Assembly: GCF_026151205.1 (NCBI RefSeq)
Contig: NC_087075.1
Span: 13,715,628 to 13,779,627 of the forward strand
Direction: 5' to 3'
DNA from: Bolinopsis microptera
Lineage: Eukaryota > Ctenophora > Tentaculata > Lobata > Bolinopsidae
DNA length: 64,000 bases
Part shown: positions 26,495 through 37,145 of the stretch, one piece after another
Layout: each line of letters begins with the position of its first letter
How positions within the stretch are numbered: the stretch's first letter is position 1
Made by a program: the position numbers and the translations under genes
Notes under the pieces: model-generated
Seen by the model: only the letters and a program-made list of their open reading frames with translations
What the model was told of the DNA's origin: nothing
The model's database searches: none

Positions 26495-27990
26495 GCCTCG
26501 AAGACATGATATCATTGTAGCTGCCTCACTCGGAGACATGATATCTATGTAGCTGCCTCACTCGGAGACATGGTATCTATGTAGCTGCCTCACTCGGGGA
26601 CATGATATCTATGTAGATCAGTAGCTACCTCGCTCGAAGACATGATATCTATGTAGCTGCCTCATTCGGAGACATGTGGTATCTATGTAGCTGGCTCACT
26701 CGGAGACATTGTATCTATGTAGCTGCCTCACTCGGAGACATAATATCTTGTAGCTGCCTCACTCGGAGACATGATATCTTGTGGCTGGCTCACTTGGAGA
26801 CATGATATCTATGTAGCTGCCTCATTCGGAGACATGATATCTTGTAGCTGCCTCATTCGGAGACATGTGGTATCTATGTAGCTGGCTCACTCGGAAACAT
26901 GATATCAATGTAGCTGCCTCACTCGGAGACATAATATCTTGTAGCTGCCTCACTCGGAGACATGGTATCTATGTAGCTGGCTCACTTGGAGTCATGGTAT
27001 CTATGTAGCTGCCTCACTCGGATACATGATATCAATGTAGCTGCCTCACTCGGAGACACGGTATCTATGTAGATGCCTCACTCGGAGACATGATATCATT
27101 GTAGATGCCTCACTCGGAGACATGATATCAATGTAGCTGCCTCACTCGGAGACATGATATCTATGTAGCTGCCTCACTCGGGGACATGATATCTTGTAGC
27201 TGCCTCATTCGGAGACATGGTATCTATGTAGCTACCTCATTCGGAGACATGTTATATATGTAGCTGCCTCACTCGGAGACATGGTATCTATGCAGTGGCG
27301 TAACGTTGCCTGATGGCGCCCCCCCCCTCTGTTGGCACCCCCCTTAAAATTGAACAAATGTTGTGATTTTAGAGGGTACGCCGGTTAAATCTCTAAAAAA
27401 TGTGTTTCTTTAGACAAGTTTTTCAAAATTGTCCCACATTCAAACGACGATTTTGCGCCCCCCTAAGATGGCGCCCCCCCCCCCCCCCCGAACAGCGGGG
27501 TCAGCGGGGCCCTTCGTTACGCCACGGTATTTATGTAGCTGCCTCACTCGGAAACACGGTATTTATGTAGCTACCTCACTCGGAGACATGGTATCTATGT
27601 AGCTGCCTCACTCGGAAACACGGTATCTATGTAGCTGCCTCACTCAGAACCATAATACCTATATAGCTGCCTCACTCGGAGATATGATATCTATGTAGCT
27701 GCCTCACTCGGAGACATGGTATCTATGTAGCTGCCTCACTCGGAGACATGGTATCTATGTAGCTGCCTCACTCGGAGACATGGTATCTATGTAGCTGCCT
27801 CACTCGGAGACATGATATCTATGTAGCTGCCTCATTCGGAGACATGATATCTTGTAGCTGCCTCATTCGAAGACATGGTATCTATGTAGCTGCCTTATTC
27901 GGAGACATGGTATCAATGTAGCTGCCTCGCTCGGAGACATGATATCTATATAACTGCCTCACTCAGGGACATGATATTTGTATTATAGCT
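26495..27990. repeat. 32-bp minisatellite (about 45 units), interrupted by a MITE
   Basis: The unit is approximately gtagctgcctcactcggaga followed by catggtatctat. Variants include TAT or GGT deletions and an ATTCGG substitution. More degenerate copies begin near 26,400. The array is split at 27,293-27,527 by a hAT-like insertion. The units have no conserved dyad repeat with unique spacers, so this is not a CRISPR array. Confidence 0.9.
27293..27527. mobile_element. 235-bp hAT-like MITE inserted in the minisatellite
   Basis: The termini CAGTGGCGTAACG and CGTTACGCCACGG are inverted repeats. They are flanked by TATCTATG (27,285-27,292) and TATTTATG (27,528-27,535), an 8-bp duplication with one mismatch taken from the minisatellite unit itself. 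The interior carries runs of C and no coding sequence. Confidence 0.8.
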
Positions 27991-28395
27991 GGCATATTGT
28001 CTCCATACCATCTTAAGCTGGGGTCCCTTTACCCTCATATCCATTATATATCTCCAAATACTATTTGAAACAATGTTTAAACGAATGTTCTCTTTATCCA
28101 AAGATCCAGCAACGTATTCTAAAAGGTAATTAGCTGCATTTAACGGAAACGTACCCCTTTAAACTACTACCACTAGTTACCATTCCTGTCTTCATGTTTT
28201 AATACGATTCTGCAAACTCTCCAAAAGCCAAAATCGTATCGGTTCTAAGTTACATTTGTGGTTTGGTTGCTCTTACTCTCTTAGGCTCAGCAGTTAGCAG
28301 TTGTATCACTATATGAGATACCATGGCACGAGTGCCACCCGACATAAGGTTATAAACCAAAGGTTTATTTGTCTCACTATATTTCAGTGGGGCAA

Positions 28396-28579
28396 CCACT
28401 AACCAGGTAACCAGTTAACCAGGTAACCAGGTAACCAGGTAACCAGGTAACCAGGTAACCAGGTAACCAGGTAACCAGGTAACCAGGTAACCAGGTAACC
28501 AGGTAACCAGGTAACCAGGTAACCAGGTAACCAGGTAACCAGGTAACCAGGTAACCAGGTAACCAGGTAACCAGGTAAC
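28396..28579. repeat. AGGTAACC octamer array
   Basis: About 22 copies of an 8-bp unit. All three reverse-strand frames are open because 8 bp is not a multiple of three and the array has no stops, which gives spurious LVTWLPGY-type ORFs. Confidence 0.95.
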
Positions 28580-29150
28580 TTGAACAATTGTCGCATGGTT
28601 GGCTGACACTCAGACGCATTTTAGGCACAGTCTGACGCACAAAGTCTGTTAAAGTGTTAAGACACGGTCAACACACTGGGACCCTCCACTATAAAGTGCT
28701 TTGTTCCTATTTGTTTCACATCACCCCTTGTTAAACTTCACCTTTATAAGTATAACAGCAAACATGGTGAGCTCTTTACTGCAAGCGCAAGCGCTCTGGT
28801 TAGAGCAGGCTCACAATCAGGCTCACAATCAGTAAGATTAACACTCATTATCAGTGAATCTCACCCTCGTTATCTCCTTATAACCACACAACCCCGGAGC
28901 TGTGCTGGTAGTTACTTGTGCTATCCAGTAAATTACAATCTGACGTCTTTACAGACCCTCGGGTACCCAATCTCAGACAATTATTTGAACTAGTTCCCAT
29001 GATCCCAGACCCACTATTTGCAATAAATAGGTTTGCAAATATTCCCATCCCCTCGCTTCATATCTACTTGCTTCCGGAACCTAATCGCTAATTACTTTTG
29101 CCATCCAACAAGATGACAACTTGGTATTCCTGCTGTCCCAGCGCGTACAC
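28580..29150. other. Intergenic DNA, nothing recognised
   Basis: No exon-like block or repeat of note was seen. Confidence 0.4.
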
Positions 29151-29158
29151 AATCTAAA

Positions 29159-29310
29159 ACCAATAGCCGGGCGTTTTTAACCATGGTCCCGGGTCCAATG
29201 CCAATGTATTGGTTGCTGGAGTACCCAGCGGCTTGTTCCAATGCATTCATTGGTCAGCTGCACAGTTCCCTTAAGAGCTATATAAGGGAGCAGCAGTAAA
29301 GATGGGTTAG
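29159..29310 (+). promoter_or_regulatory. CCAAT/TATA promoter candidate
   Basis: CCAAT motifs in both orientations (about 29,160, 29,195, 29,201, 29,208, 29,238 and 29,249) precede TATATAAG at 29,279, which predicts a start near 29,308. About 75 bp further, a pyrimidine-rich tract ends in TTTTTATTGCAG at 29,386, a good splice acceptor. The downstream frame LWFYSLSLMFVGNWVFTAAR (from 29,388) resembles a signal peptide but lacks a convincing ATG, so the transcript's product is unresolved. Confidence 0.4.
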
Positions 29311-29399
29311 TTGGGGACTGCAGTTGTTAACCATGTGTAACCGCTAACATCCTGATCTTCTCTCCCCTGCCCCCCTTTTTATTGCAGTTGTGGTTCTAT

Positions 29400-31390
29400 A
29401 GCCTATCTTTAATGTTTGTCGGAAATTGGGTATTTACTGCTGCACGCGGGGACATAAACAAATCTATATACTTATATACAGTGCACGGTTCACACTATAT
29501 AGTGCATACTGACATTTTGTACCCTATGTTAATCAGCCATTGTTATGTTTTTGAGGCTCTTTCATATTGTGAGTAAGTTTTTTCGTTTGATTTTCTATAA
29601 AGCTTCAAATGCTCATTTGCAAACCTTAAATGCCCCCAGACAGGCATATTTGTTATTCCATATAAACAAGGAAATCCTTCACCTCTGTTTCACTGTTGCG
29701 TTTCCAAGTATATACAGTAATTACGGTACAGCGTATATTTAGTGGAAATTTAACATAGAATTTGGGGGAAATTTAATTGTATAGCGTAAATTTCCGTCTC
29801 TTTGGTCTGGGCGGACAAAATTATTAAATTTAATGAAGTGAATTTCAAAAGATTCCAAGAATCTCGTTGTTATTTTGGCATTGTGTATGTCTGTTATAGC
29901 TGCAGCCAGGGGGAAGAACTAAGCAACCTCCTTTTGCCACACAATCACAAAGATCATACTTCTAGCATACTTCTTGCCCATTCTTTTCATATCTCTCATT
30001 TTCCTCTCTTCACTCTTTTCTTCTTTCGTACTTTCGACTTGTCTAGCGTGAAACCAGCAGACATTGGACAAAAGCCATTTCAAATATTCCCACTCTCTTT
30101 TGTCACCCGATTTTAAGCACGATATATTCCGTCTGTTTGTTTGTTGTGTGGTACAACGCACGTGCAATTCAACGATACTGTCAGCCGTTCCGTAGATCAT
30201 TATGCAGCGTCATCAATTAACGGTAAACCATACAACAAAGAGCTGAGTGGTGTTGTAGTAGTTGACGACTACAGACCGGATCACAAGTAATTCTCACTAT
30301 TCAACTCCCTGCGAGCTCGTTAGTAATTAAAACTATTTAGATTATTTATACGAAATTAGTCCTGCATGCTCAACGGGTAGGGACAAGAATTATTTTGGTA
30401 TCCGGTGGAATAAATAATAATATTATTGTTGATTTGGAGGGCGAAGGCGTGGTTGCCGTAAACCACGCATGGTGAAGTATAGGTATAAAGCTATAAATAG
30501 TAGGTCACCTCGTTCTACCTAACTAAAAAGGAGGGACTTTATTCCTCCCTTATGAAGGTTAGGATTTAGTTTACCGATCTGTCCTAATCACAGCTGACAC
30601 TTTAGCGTTCCTTTATGACTCATCTCCCCTCCTAACACCATCCTCCACTATTCACTTTAACTTCTCTGGCAACCTCCACCAGGGTTGCCATACCCCAGAG
30701 GCAGGCAGAGCATCCCCATGCTATCCTCTTCATCCAGGCCCAGACTCTTAAAAAAAAGATTTAGTTCACCTCGGTCCTAATCACAGACCTCATATTGACT
30801 TAAGTGGCGCAAGATTTGCTAGCCAAATATTCGTGATAGCAGGCACGCTGCTATACTGCAGGTAAACAGGACAATAACTCCTAATTAGTTTCCCATTAAT
30901 AGCTTAAATTAACTAACGTTATTGGGATATAAGCGAGCAGTTTTACTGCAGTACTGGTGGTTCCCCAGTTCCTTATTACAGGAGAATTTAGTGATAATAG
31001 TGTTGTCTGGTAGTAAGATTACAACAACTAAATGCAAGTTGTAGTGCAATTAGTGGACTACACTAATTCTGTTGCACCCAGCTCTTTCTTAATTTCACGC
31101 TCCAGCACGCGCTGTAGAGCGTGATGTCTAGCCTAGCTCATAAGCGTGGCTCCCCCCAGCCAGCTCCCCCCAGCCAGCTCACTCCCCCGGCCAGCTCCCC
31201 CGGCCAGCTCCCTCCCCCACTGTCTTCACTTTCTTGGTCTCCGGATTTGCCGACTTGTTATAATCTATATCAAGACGCCTAAGGCAAAATCTATAGAGCA
31301 ACAGTAGCGTTACGTCTAACACCGCCATCTATAATGTTCCTCTCACAAAAGCACCGGCGACGCAAATAGCTGAACTTTACAGACTGAAGT
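29400..31390. other. Mostly unassigned DNA
   Basis: Short frames at 29,382-29,742 and 29,802-30,116 lack ATG starts or known domains. A TATA-like gctataaatag occurs near 30,490. A perfect 8-bp stem hairpin (GCGTGGTT/AACCACGC) lies at 30,447-30,468. Confidence 0.4.
30634..30730. repeat. Structured ~95-bp dispersed element, copy 2
   Basis: Second copy of the element at 22,571-22,665. Both hairpin stems are retained while the loops have changed. Confidence 0.6.
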
Positions 31391-31397
31391 CTCTTTA

Positions 31398-31477
31398 GTT
31401 ACTGGGCGGCGCTCAGCCTGTCATTCCGCCATATCTTCATATGTTTATGAATACAAATGCCTGAGGTCCCCAGGTTA
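31398..31477. repeat. ~80-bp imperfect palindromic element, copy A
   Basis: The first 32 bases (TTACTGGGCGGCGCTCAGCC and on) and the last 17 (GCCTGAGGTCCCCAGGT) are identical to those of the copy at 50,335-50,417, while the middle differs. The ends can pair (CTCAG/CTGAG, GGG/CCC). This is probably a miniature inverted-repeat element. Confidence 0.65.
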
Positions 31478-32002
31478 CTCTTCAGTTGTCCTATTCGTCC
31501 TAGGAGATTTGCCGCGCCCCGTTATGATAAATACGCTCAATAAATAGGGTTATTAATTGGGATGGTGAGACAATGTCCTGTTATCATGATATTATTGTTG
31601 GTATCAGCTCAATTGTTCGTAATTTATTGTACGGCCAGTAATGATATTGATGGTTGTTTAGACACCAAATTCATTAATTTGGGTATGAGTACGAGTACTT
31701 GAGTACTCGAAGCTGTCCTCAGTGCGTAGTGAGAGCTTGATTAGTTGTTGGAGCTCTCCTATCTGAGCGTCAAAAGTTTGGTGGCTGACTTTTGATTGTT
31801 GGTCAGATGCTGCCTTCTTTGAATGAATTGTTTTTACAAGTACCAACATCCCCAGCTGAGCTCGTGATTATAACCAGCTTCTGTTTTAAAAGTGGCAAAA
31901 ATGTTAATTAAAAACATTGTTCAATAATCTCTGTGACTAACATTTCTCTAACCTGCATAGCAAAAGACAAAAAGTTTTAACAAACAATAAAGACAGAGGA
32001 AG

Positions 32003-33197
32003 ATGAAGTGTTTTGTAGTTATGGTTACCCTGCTCGTTCTCTCACAGTCAGCTTCTCTCAACTCCAGAGGTTAGTTACGTTTAAACTTTCGGTAACTACT
32101 AGTAACCATGGTTACTTAGTGGTTACTTAGTGGTTACTTATTGGTTACTTAGTGGTTACTTAGTGGTCCAATATTAACAAATTTAATCGGGAAAATTTAA
32201 TTGCCAAAAATTTCTGAATCGATTCCACAAGTACACAATGACGAACGTCTCCAGCCGATATCAAACGCGAGTTGTTCATCACTGATATGAATATTGCCTC
32301 CTAGTCCTAATCTCCCAATAACTTTAATCTACTTCAGAGTCAATGGACGAAACGATAATGGAAAATGTTGAACAAGAGGTTGAAGCTGGAGAGGTTGCAG
32401 AGGAAGAGGCACGAGTTTACAAGGGATATAACGGTGGTAAGTCAACTGTCATCCTTATTACTTTATTAGTACATATTGAGTTTTTTTCTTTCTTAAACTG
32501 CGTGCAGTCTTTTCAAGATTTTTTTTTGCCTAAAATATTCCGGCGCGATAAAGTTCTCGCATTTCGCTAATTTTAGCTGGAAAGTTTAAAAGTTTCTTTT
32601 TGTAATCCCGAATCAGTTTGACATCATTAAGTATGAACTGTTAAATTATACGTAGAACATACTTTATACAAGTTGGATTTAACTTGGCTTTTTTCAGGAA
32701 ACCGTGTCTGGTACGGATAGAGAATAAGATGGCCGGTGTCAAAACCCTTCACCATGACATTGTCATGGTGATATCACCCGTCATCACGAGAACAATTTGA
32801 TGACAAAACTTGGTCCTTGCTTCCAACCCAACGCCACTGCTTTGAACGAGCGAGGAAATTTCTTTTTTTGATCTTGACTTCGAACAGTTTTAATTCTAGT
32901 TTATCAATTTGAGATGATTTCCTTAACAATTCAAGGACAGTGTCATAGCTAAGCTTGGACAAAGACGGTTTTTAAAATTTTTAATGTGTTTAATCGTTGA
33001 CCTTAAGGTAAAAGTCGTAACCTTTTTTTCGTGCAGGGCGTTCATCTTAAACACGATTAATACAATTTATCAAGTTTCATACAAGATGCAAGAGTATCGT
33101 TTCTTTTTTTCGAGATGTAAGCTAATTTGAAGTTATCAATTTTGCAGCATGTATCTGCAAGTGTGGAAAATTGATTCAAGCTAAATACCAGTATTGA
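32003..33197 (+). CDS. Small secreted peptide precursor with two alternative last exons
   Basis: Exon 1 (32,003-32,069) encodes a signal peptide, MKCFVVMVTLLVLSQSASLN. Exon 2 (32,338-32,436) encodes a very acidic segment (MENVEQEVEAGEVAEEEA) followed by RVYKGYNG. Its phase-1 donor can join a short exon at 32,698-32,720, ending GNRVWYG-stop (62 aa total), or an exon at 33,148-33,197, ending ACICKCGKLIQAKYQY-stop (71 aa). Both acceptors have good pyrimidine tracts. The layout of signal peptide, acidic spacer and short C-terminal peptide with a terminal Gly fits a neuropeptide precursor with C-terminal amidation. An acidic-pro/cationic-mature antimicrobial peptide is the other option. I do not recognise the family. 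A poly(A) signal at 33,384 suits the second form. Intron 1 has a small ggttacttagt tandem repeat near 32,110-32,165. Confidence 0.6.
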
Positions 33198-33383
33198 GAA
33201 GTCGACCTGTAAATGTGACAAGTTTTTTCTTCTTCATGTTTGGTAAAAATGAATTTTCATCAGTACTAAATTATAAAAATGGAAAAGAAAGTAAAAATTA
33301 CAGCCATAATGTTGACAATTTATGTTGGAATAATTTATAAAATGTAATATTAAGAAAGTAAACCGAATACTTGAAGTGTTGCC

Positions 33384-33389
33384 AATAAA
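33384..33389 (+). terminator. Poly(A) signal of the peptide gene
   Basis: AATAAA lies 187 bp after the stop of the distal last exon. No AATAAA was seen between the proximal last exon and this point. Confidence 0.5.
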
Positions 33390-33583
33390 ATACTAATTAT
33401 TAATTAAAATGATATGATACGAGTGCCTACGTGGTGAAACTAAAAATTTCAGCAGAAATTTAAGAAGTAATTAATAGAACAGAATAAAATAAAAGCCTTT
33501 AAATTGTAGCTTATACTCTTATAATAGTTGACATGACCTGCAGTCCTACGGTATTATTCCTTGTATTCCACGCATTCCCCTCG

Positions 33584-36500
33584 AAACGAAACGAAACGAA
33601 ACACAGTACTTACTACCCCACTTCTATGCGACAAAGATGTTAAATAAAATATAACTATATATATAAACAAAAGCTCTAAGAAACAGATAGTGAACAAAGT
33701 AAACATTTCTGTCCCCTAATCTTTCTCACACAAAAGTCATGCGATTTGCATACTTCTCCATTTAACTCTATTTTGAGCGATTAAAGTTAAATAGTTTAAA
33801 TCACATAAATTATTTAACGATAATTTTCGAACACTAAGGTCGTGTAGAATCAGTGAGAAAAGGTTTGACTGCGGTCTTCCACGCCGCCCTTGGAGCTGTA
33901 AGGTGTTAACAGCAAAAACAAGCGACGAATAGGCTGGACCATCTGTAGGCCCACGCAGTACATGTCCGAGCATCCTCCAACGACTACGAGCCACTTTAGC
34001 TGACAATGGTTCGCTATTGCAGCGTTTATACAAGTTCTTGTTGGAAATGATGTGAGGGTATTTGTAATTCAAAATTGATCGCAGATGACGTCTGTGAGCA
34101 ATATCTAGTTTTTCCAATACTGATTTAGGGGCAGCCCAGCAAGATGAATTGTACATTAAAACGGATACTACCAGAGCCTCATACAACAGAAGCCTCTTGC
34201 TCAGAGGGATCTTATGGTTCCAAGCTTTCTTGTATTTGTTAAACGCGGCATATCCCAGACATATCCTTCTAGAGATGTCCTCCTTACTACAAAGCATGGA
34301 GCCAAGCGTGATACTCTTTCTCCAGAGCTCGTTCCCTGCAATTGGCTTACCCTGATCGTCTTTAGCTCCCTTTTCAGCTAAGTACACATGAGTGAAATCA
34401 GTTTTGTCTTCGTTAACGAAGAGATTCCAATCTTTAAGGACTTCTGTTGCAATAGGCAACAGCTCCCTCAAATTGTCTTCATCTTCATCATTGAAGTCGA
34501 TATCATCAGCATACTCACTGTCAAGTGGAAGACCAATATCGGTGATAGGTGGGTTAGGCCTATTCATTGCAGTTTCAAGCCTGTTACGGAGGTCACGCAA
34601 GGCACCCGCTAAGACAAGTGTGAACAAACATCCAGACAGACAGTCACCTTGGAATGCACCGAGAAAACTCTGGAATTCAGCAGACAGTGTACCGTTGATG
34701 TTGACTTTGAGCTTGGTGTTGGAAAGCAAAAGTCTTACCAAACGGACTTCGTCATCATCACAGCCACACTCAACAAGAAGATCGAGGATGGTAGATCGTC
34801 GTATAGTGTCAAAGGCACTAGACATATCGATCCCCATACGATGGTATTCCCACCTCTTCCTCTGGACAACTGATAACATCACACGCTGGCACCATACAAT
34901 GTCAGCACATGATCTACCCTGCTTGTAAGCACATTGCCATGGACCAGTGAAGGCATTGACTTTATTCTCAATTCTCTTCAAGGTTGCCATTGAAAGAATC
35001 TTTCTAACAGCATTTGAGAGAGTGAGGGGTCGTAGATTCTTCACTGGACCAATGGGCTTATTTGGCTTCTGTAAGGGGGTAATGTTTGCCTGTCCAATGG
35101 GGTCAAGGTAGGAATTGGTCTCGAAGCTTCTATTGATAATGTCTGCAAAACGTCTGTGTACTGATCCAGTAGAATACTTGAGAAGCTCGTTAGGAATTTC
35201 ATCTGGGCCGTTAGCTCGACCATTTTTGAGACTTCTGGCAGCTGATCCGATTTCTTCACTAGTGAATGGCTTAACTAGTGGGCGAGGAGGTCCTACAAAA
35301 GGTTCTAAAGGTGCTTCATCACGAGTAAGTTGTTGCTCAAGGTACTTAGCAACTACGGCAGCTTTACCAGTGTCTGTTGCAATATTGCACCCTTTCTCAT
35401 CATGAACACCAATACTAGAAGGGGCTTTAGGTAAGTTCAGGGTTCGAACAGCTTCAAACATTTTCTTACTATCTGTTGTTGAACTGATGGTATTACAGAT
35501 AGCATCAGCAGCAGCTGATCGTATGTTAGAAAGTCTCTGCTTGATCTGATTGGTGAGGCAGTTAATAGATGATCTAAGTGAGGTTCTGTCTAAAGACTGG
35601 TTATCATTAAGCTGCTGTCTCAACAAGTAACGCTGGCTAGATAAGTTTTTCACCTCATCATCGTCGCTGCGATTACGTTTCCTGTGTCTGATGACACCAA
35701 TTGACGATTTTGCAGCATCCTTTATGGACTCAAGTAAGCCATTCAAGTCTGAATTTGGATCCAGAGCAGAAACAGTGTTACTTAAGTTATCATCTAAGGA
35801 TTGACGATATTTCACCTGAATGGTGGGGTTCGAGGTGAGTTCAGAGGTGTTGAACTTTAAGGATGACTTGGAGTGGCGTTTATAGCAAAGACAGATGTCC
35901 TTAAAGTCTACTCTAGTGACAACAAATCTGTGATCAGAGTATGTCAAAGTGCCTGCATAAGATCTAGAATCTTGTAGCATTGGCTTCGGCCTACTCCGAC
36001 ACAGGATGAAATCGATCTGAGAATAGACCGGGATCGTCTTTTTACTATTTCGCCCGGCACTCCAGTCCTTCCTCCAGCCAGTGTAGGTGGTCGTATGTCG
36101 AGCAGGATGATAAAAACCAGTGTTGGAGGCAAAGAGGTCAAATTCTGATAACAAGTCTAACAAGTTTTCCCCCATATCGTTGCGCAAACCCATACCATGT
36201 TTACCCATGAAACGACCAAAACCAAAGTCCTTATCTGAAGTAGTCATTTTTCCCAAATTTGAATTAAAATCCCCCAAAACAAATATCTCAACATTAGCAG
36301 GGACGTTTAGAGCGTCCCTAACTTGGCCGTAGAAATTAATCAACAGTTGTTGATCATTTTCTGCAAGTTTCTTGTGTGGCCCATATACATTGACCACCCT
36401 ACATTTGATAAATTTTCTTGATTTTGTAGGGAGTTCTAGGTCCAAAAGGCTTACTCTATCACTGATACTGTTCCAGCATACCACATAGTCAATAAATCGG

Positions 36501-36890
36501 GGACTGATAACAAAACCGAGTCCATAGTGCCGGCCATTTTTCTGCTCAAACAATAAGAGTTTGTATCCGTTGCTAAGACTGCAAGAATCCGGTTTTACAA
36601 CCTTAGTCTCCTGAATAGCGCAGATATCTATGCCGTACCGTACACAATCGGTACCCAGTTGCTCCCGTTTGCTGTGGATGTCGTCTGGATCATCACAAGA
36701 ACCGAGGCCACGTATGTTAAAGGTGGCGAAGCTGATGAGGAGTGTAGCAAACAGGGATCGTCCTGTAGCTGAGGTAAACATTACGGAGGGCGATGTTGTC
36801 GTCTCTCCGCCGCTGGCGTTACCCATACGGTCCATCTAAATATAACTAAATAATTTAAACAACACGGTGCCCATGTCTAAGCGCGCGGCT
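33584..36890 (-). mobile_element. APE-type LINE with intact single ORF and (GTTTC)n tail
   Basis: The unit contains the ORF at 33,737-36,835 and a ~150-bp 3' UTR. On the + strand its 3' end is the repeat cgaaacgaaacgaaac at 33,584-33,602, i.e. a (GTTTC)n tail in element orientation. Short pentanucleotide tails are typical of CR1/L2/RTE-like LINEs rather than poly-A LINEs. The 5' end is uncertain. No target-site duplication was resolved. Confidence 0.75.
33737..36835 (-). CDS. LINE endonuclease/reverse transcriptase, 1,032 aa, intact
   Basis: The N-terminal apurinic endonuclease domain shows SFATFNIRGLGS (35-46), IQETKV (74-79), VLGDFNSN (186-193), IDFILCR (274-280) and TYSDHRFVV (298-306). 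The reverse transcriptase follows: NGRANGPDEIPNELL (538-552), GIDMSSAFDTIR (668-679), GAFQGDCLSGCLF (726-738) and SEYADDIDF (773-781) with the catalytic YADD. The C-terminal region (RWRMLGHVLR) is typical of APE LINEs. The start ATG at 36,835 leads directly into the endonuclease, so this is a one-ORF element or an ORF2. It has no stop or frameshift over 3.1 kb, implying a young insertion. The clade is not assigned. It lies antisense to the neighbouring host genes. Confidence 0.85.
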   Translation of the reverse strand: MDRMGNASGGETTTSPSVMFTSATGRSLFATLLISFATFNIRGLGSCDDPDDIHSKREQLGTDCVRYGIDICAIQETKVVKPDSCSLSNGYKLLLFEQKNGRHYGLGFVISPRFIDYVVCWNSISDRVSLLDLELPTKSRKFIKCRVVNVYGPHKKLAENDQQLLINFYGQVRDALNVPANVEIFVLGDFNSNLGKMTTSDKDFGFGRFMGKHGMGLRNDMGENLLDLLSEFDLFASNTGFYHPARHTTTYTGWRKDWSAGRNSKKTIPVYSQIDFILCRSRPKPMLQDSRSYAGTLTYSDHRFVVTRVDFKDICLCYKRHSKSSLKFNTSELTSNPTIQVKYRQSLDDNLSNTVSALDPNSDLNGLLESIKDAAKSSIGVIRHRKRNRSDDDEVKNLSSQRYLLRQQLNDNQSLDRTSLRSSINCLTNQIKQRLSNIRSAAADAICNTISSTTDSKKMFEAVRTLNLPKAPSSIGVHDEKGCNIATDTGKAAVVAKYLEQQLTRDEAPLEPFVGPPRPLVKPFTSEEIGSAARSLKNGRANGPDEIPNELLKYSTGSVHRRFADIINRSFETNSYLDPIGQANITPLQKPNKPIGPVKNLRPLTLSNAVRKILSMATLKRIENKVNAFTGPWQCAYKQGRSCADIVWCQRVMLSVVQRKRWEYHRMGIDMSSAFDTIRRSTILDLLVECGCDDDEVRLVRLLLSNTKLKVNINGTLSAEFQSFLGAFQGDCLSGCLFTLVLAGALRDLRNRLETAMNRPNPPITDIGLPLDSEYADDIDFNDEDEDNLRELLPIATEVLKDWNLFVNEDKTDFTHVYLAEKGAKDDQGKPIAGNELWRKSITLGSMLCSKEDISRRICLGYAAFNKYKKAWNHKIPLSKRLLLYEALVVSVLMYNSSCWAAPKSVLEKLDIAHRRHLRSILNYKYPHIISNKNLYKRCNSEPLSAKVARSRWRMLGHVLRGPTDGPAYSSLVFAVNTLQLQGRRGRPQSNLFSLILHDLSVRKLSLNNLCDLNYLTLIAQNRVKWRSMQIA

Positions 36891-37145
36891 CTCCTCGAAG
36901 ATACTTTCTCCGTCATCGGAGCAGAAAGTTAAAACAAACACCTGCTTTACATGCAACCAAAAAGAAGTGTAGATATTCCACCAGTTATATTACCGCTTAG
37001 GAGCATGGCTGTTGCACCTACCAGTATAAACTTCGAGAAGCATCATTGTACCCCAGCGGTATATTGCTTCAGTACCGGTAATCCTTACTGCTTTACTGTG
37101 CATTCCTATATATTTGGATAATCTCCAAACTTAAAAATAATGCGC

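Noticed and set aside
26400-27990. CRISPR-like regular repeats
   Set aside because: Units are contiguous 32-bp degenerate repeats without unique spacers, in eukaryotic DNA; a minisatellite.
28377-28640. Three reverse-strand ORFs with repeated LVTWLPGY
   Set aside because: They are produced by an 8-bp tandem repeat without stops; no start context or domain.
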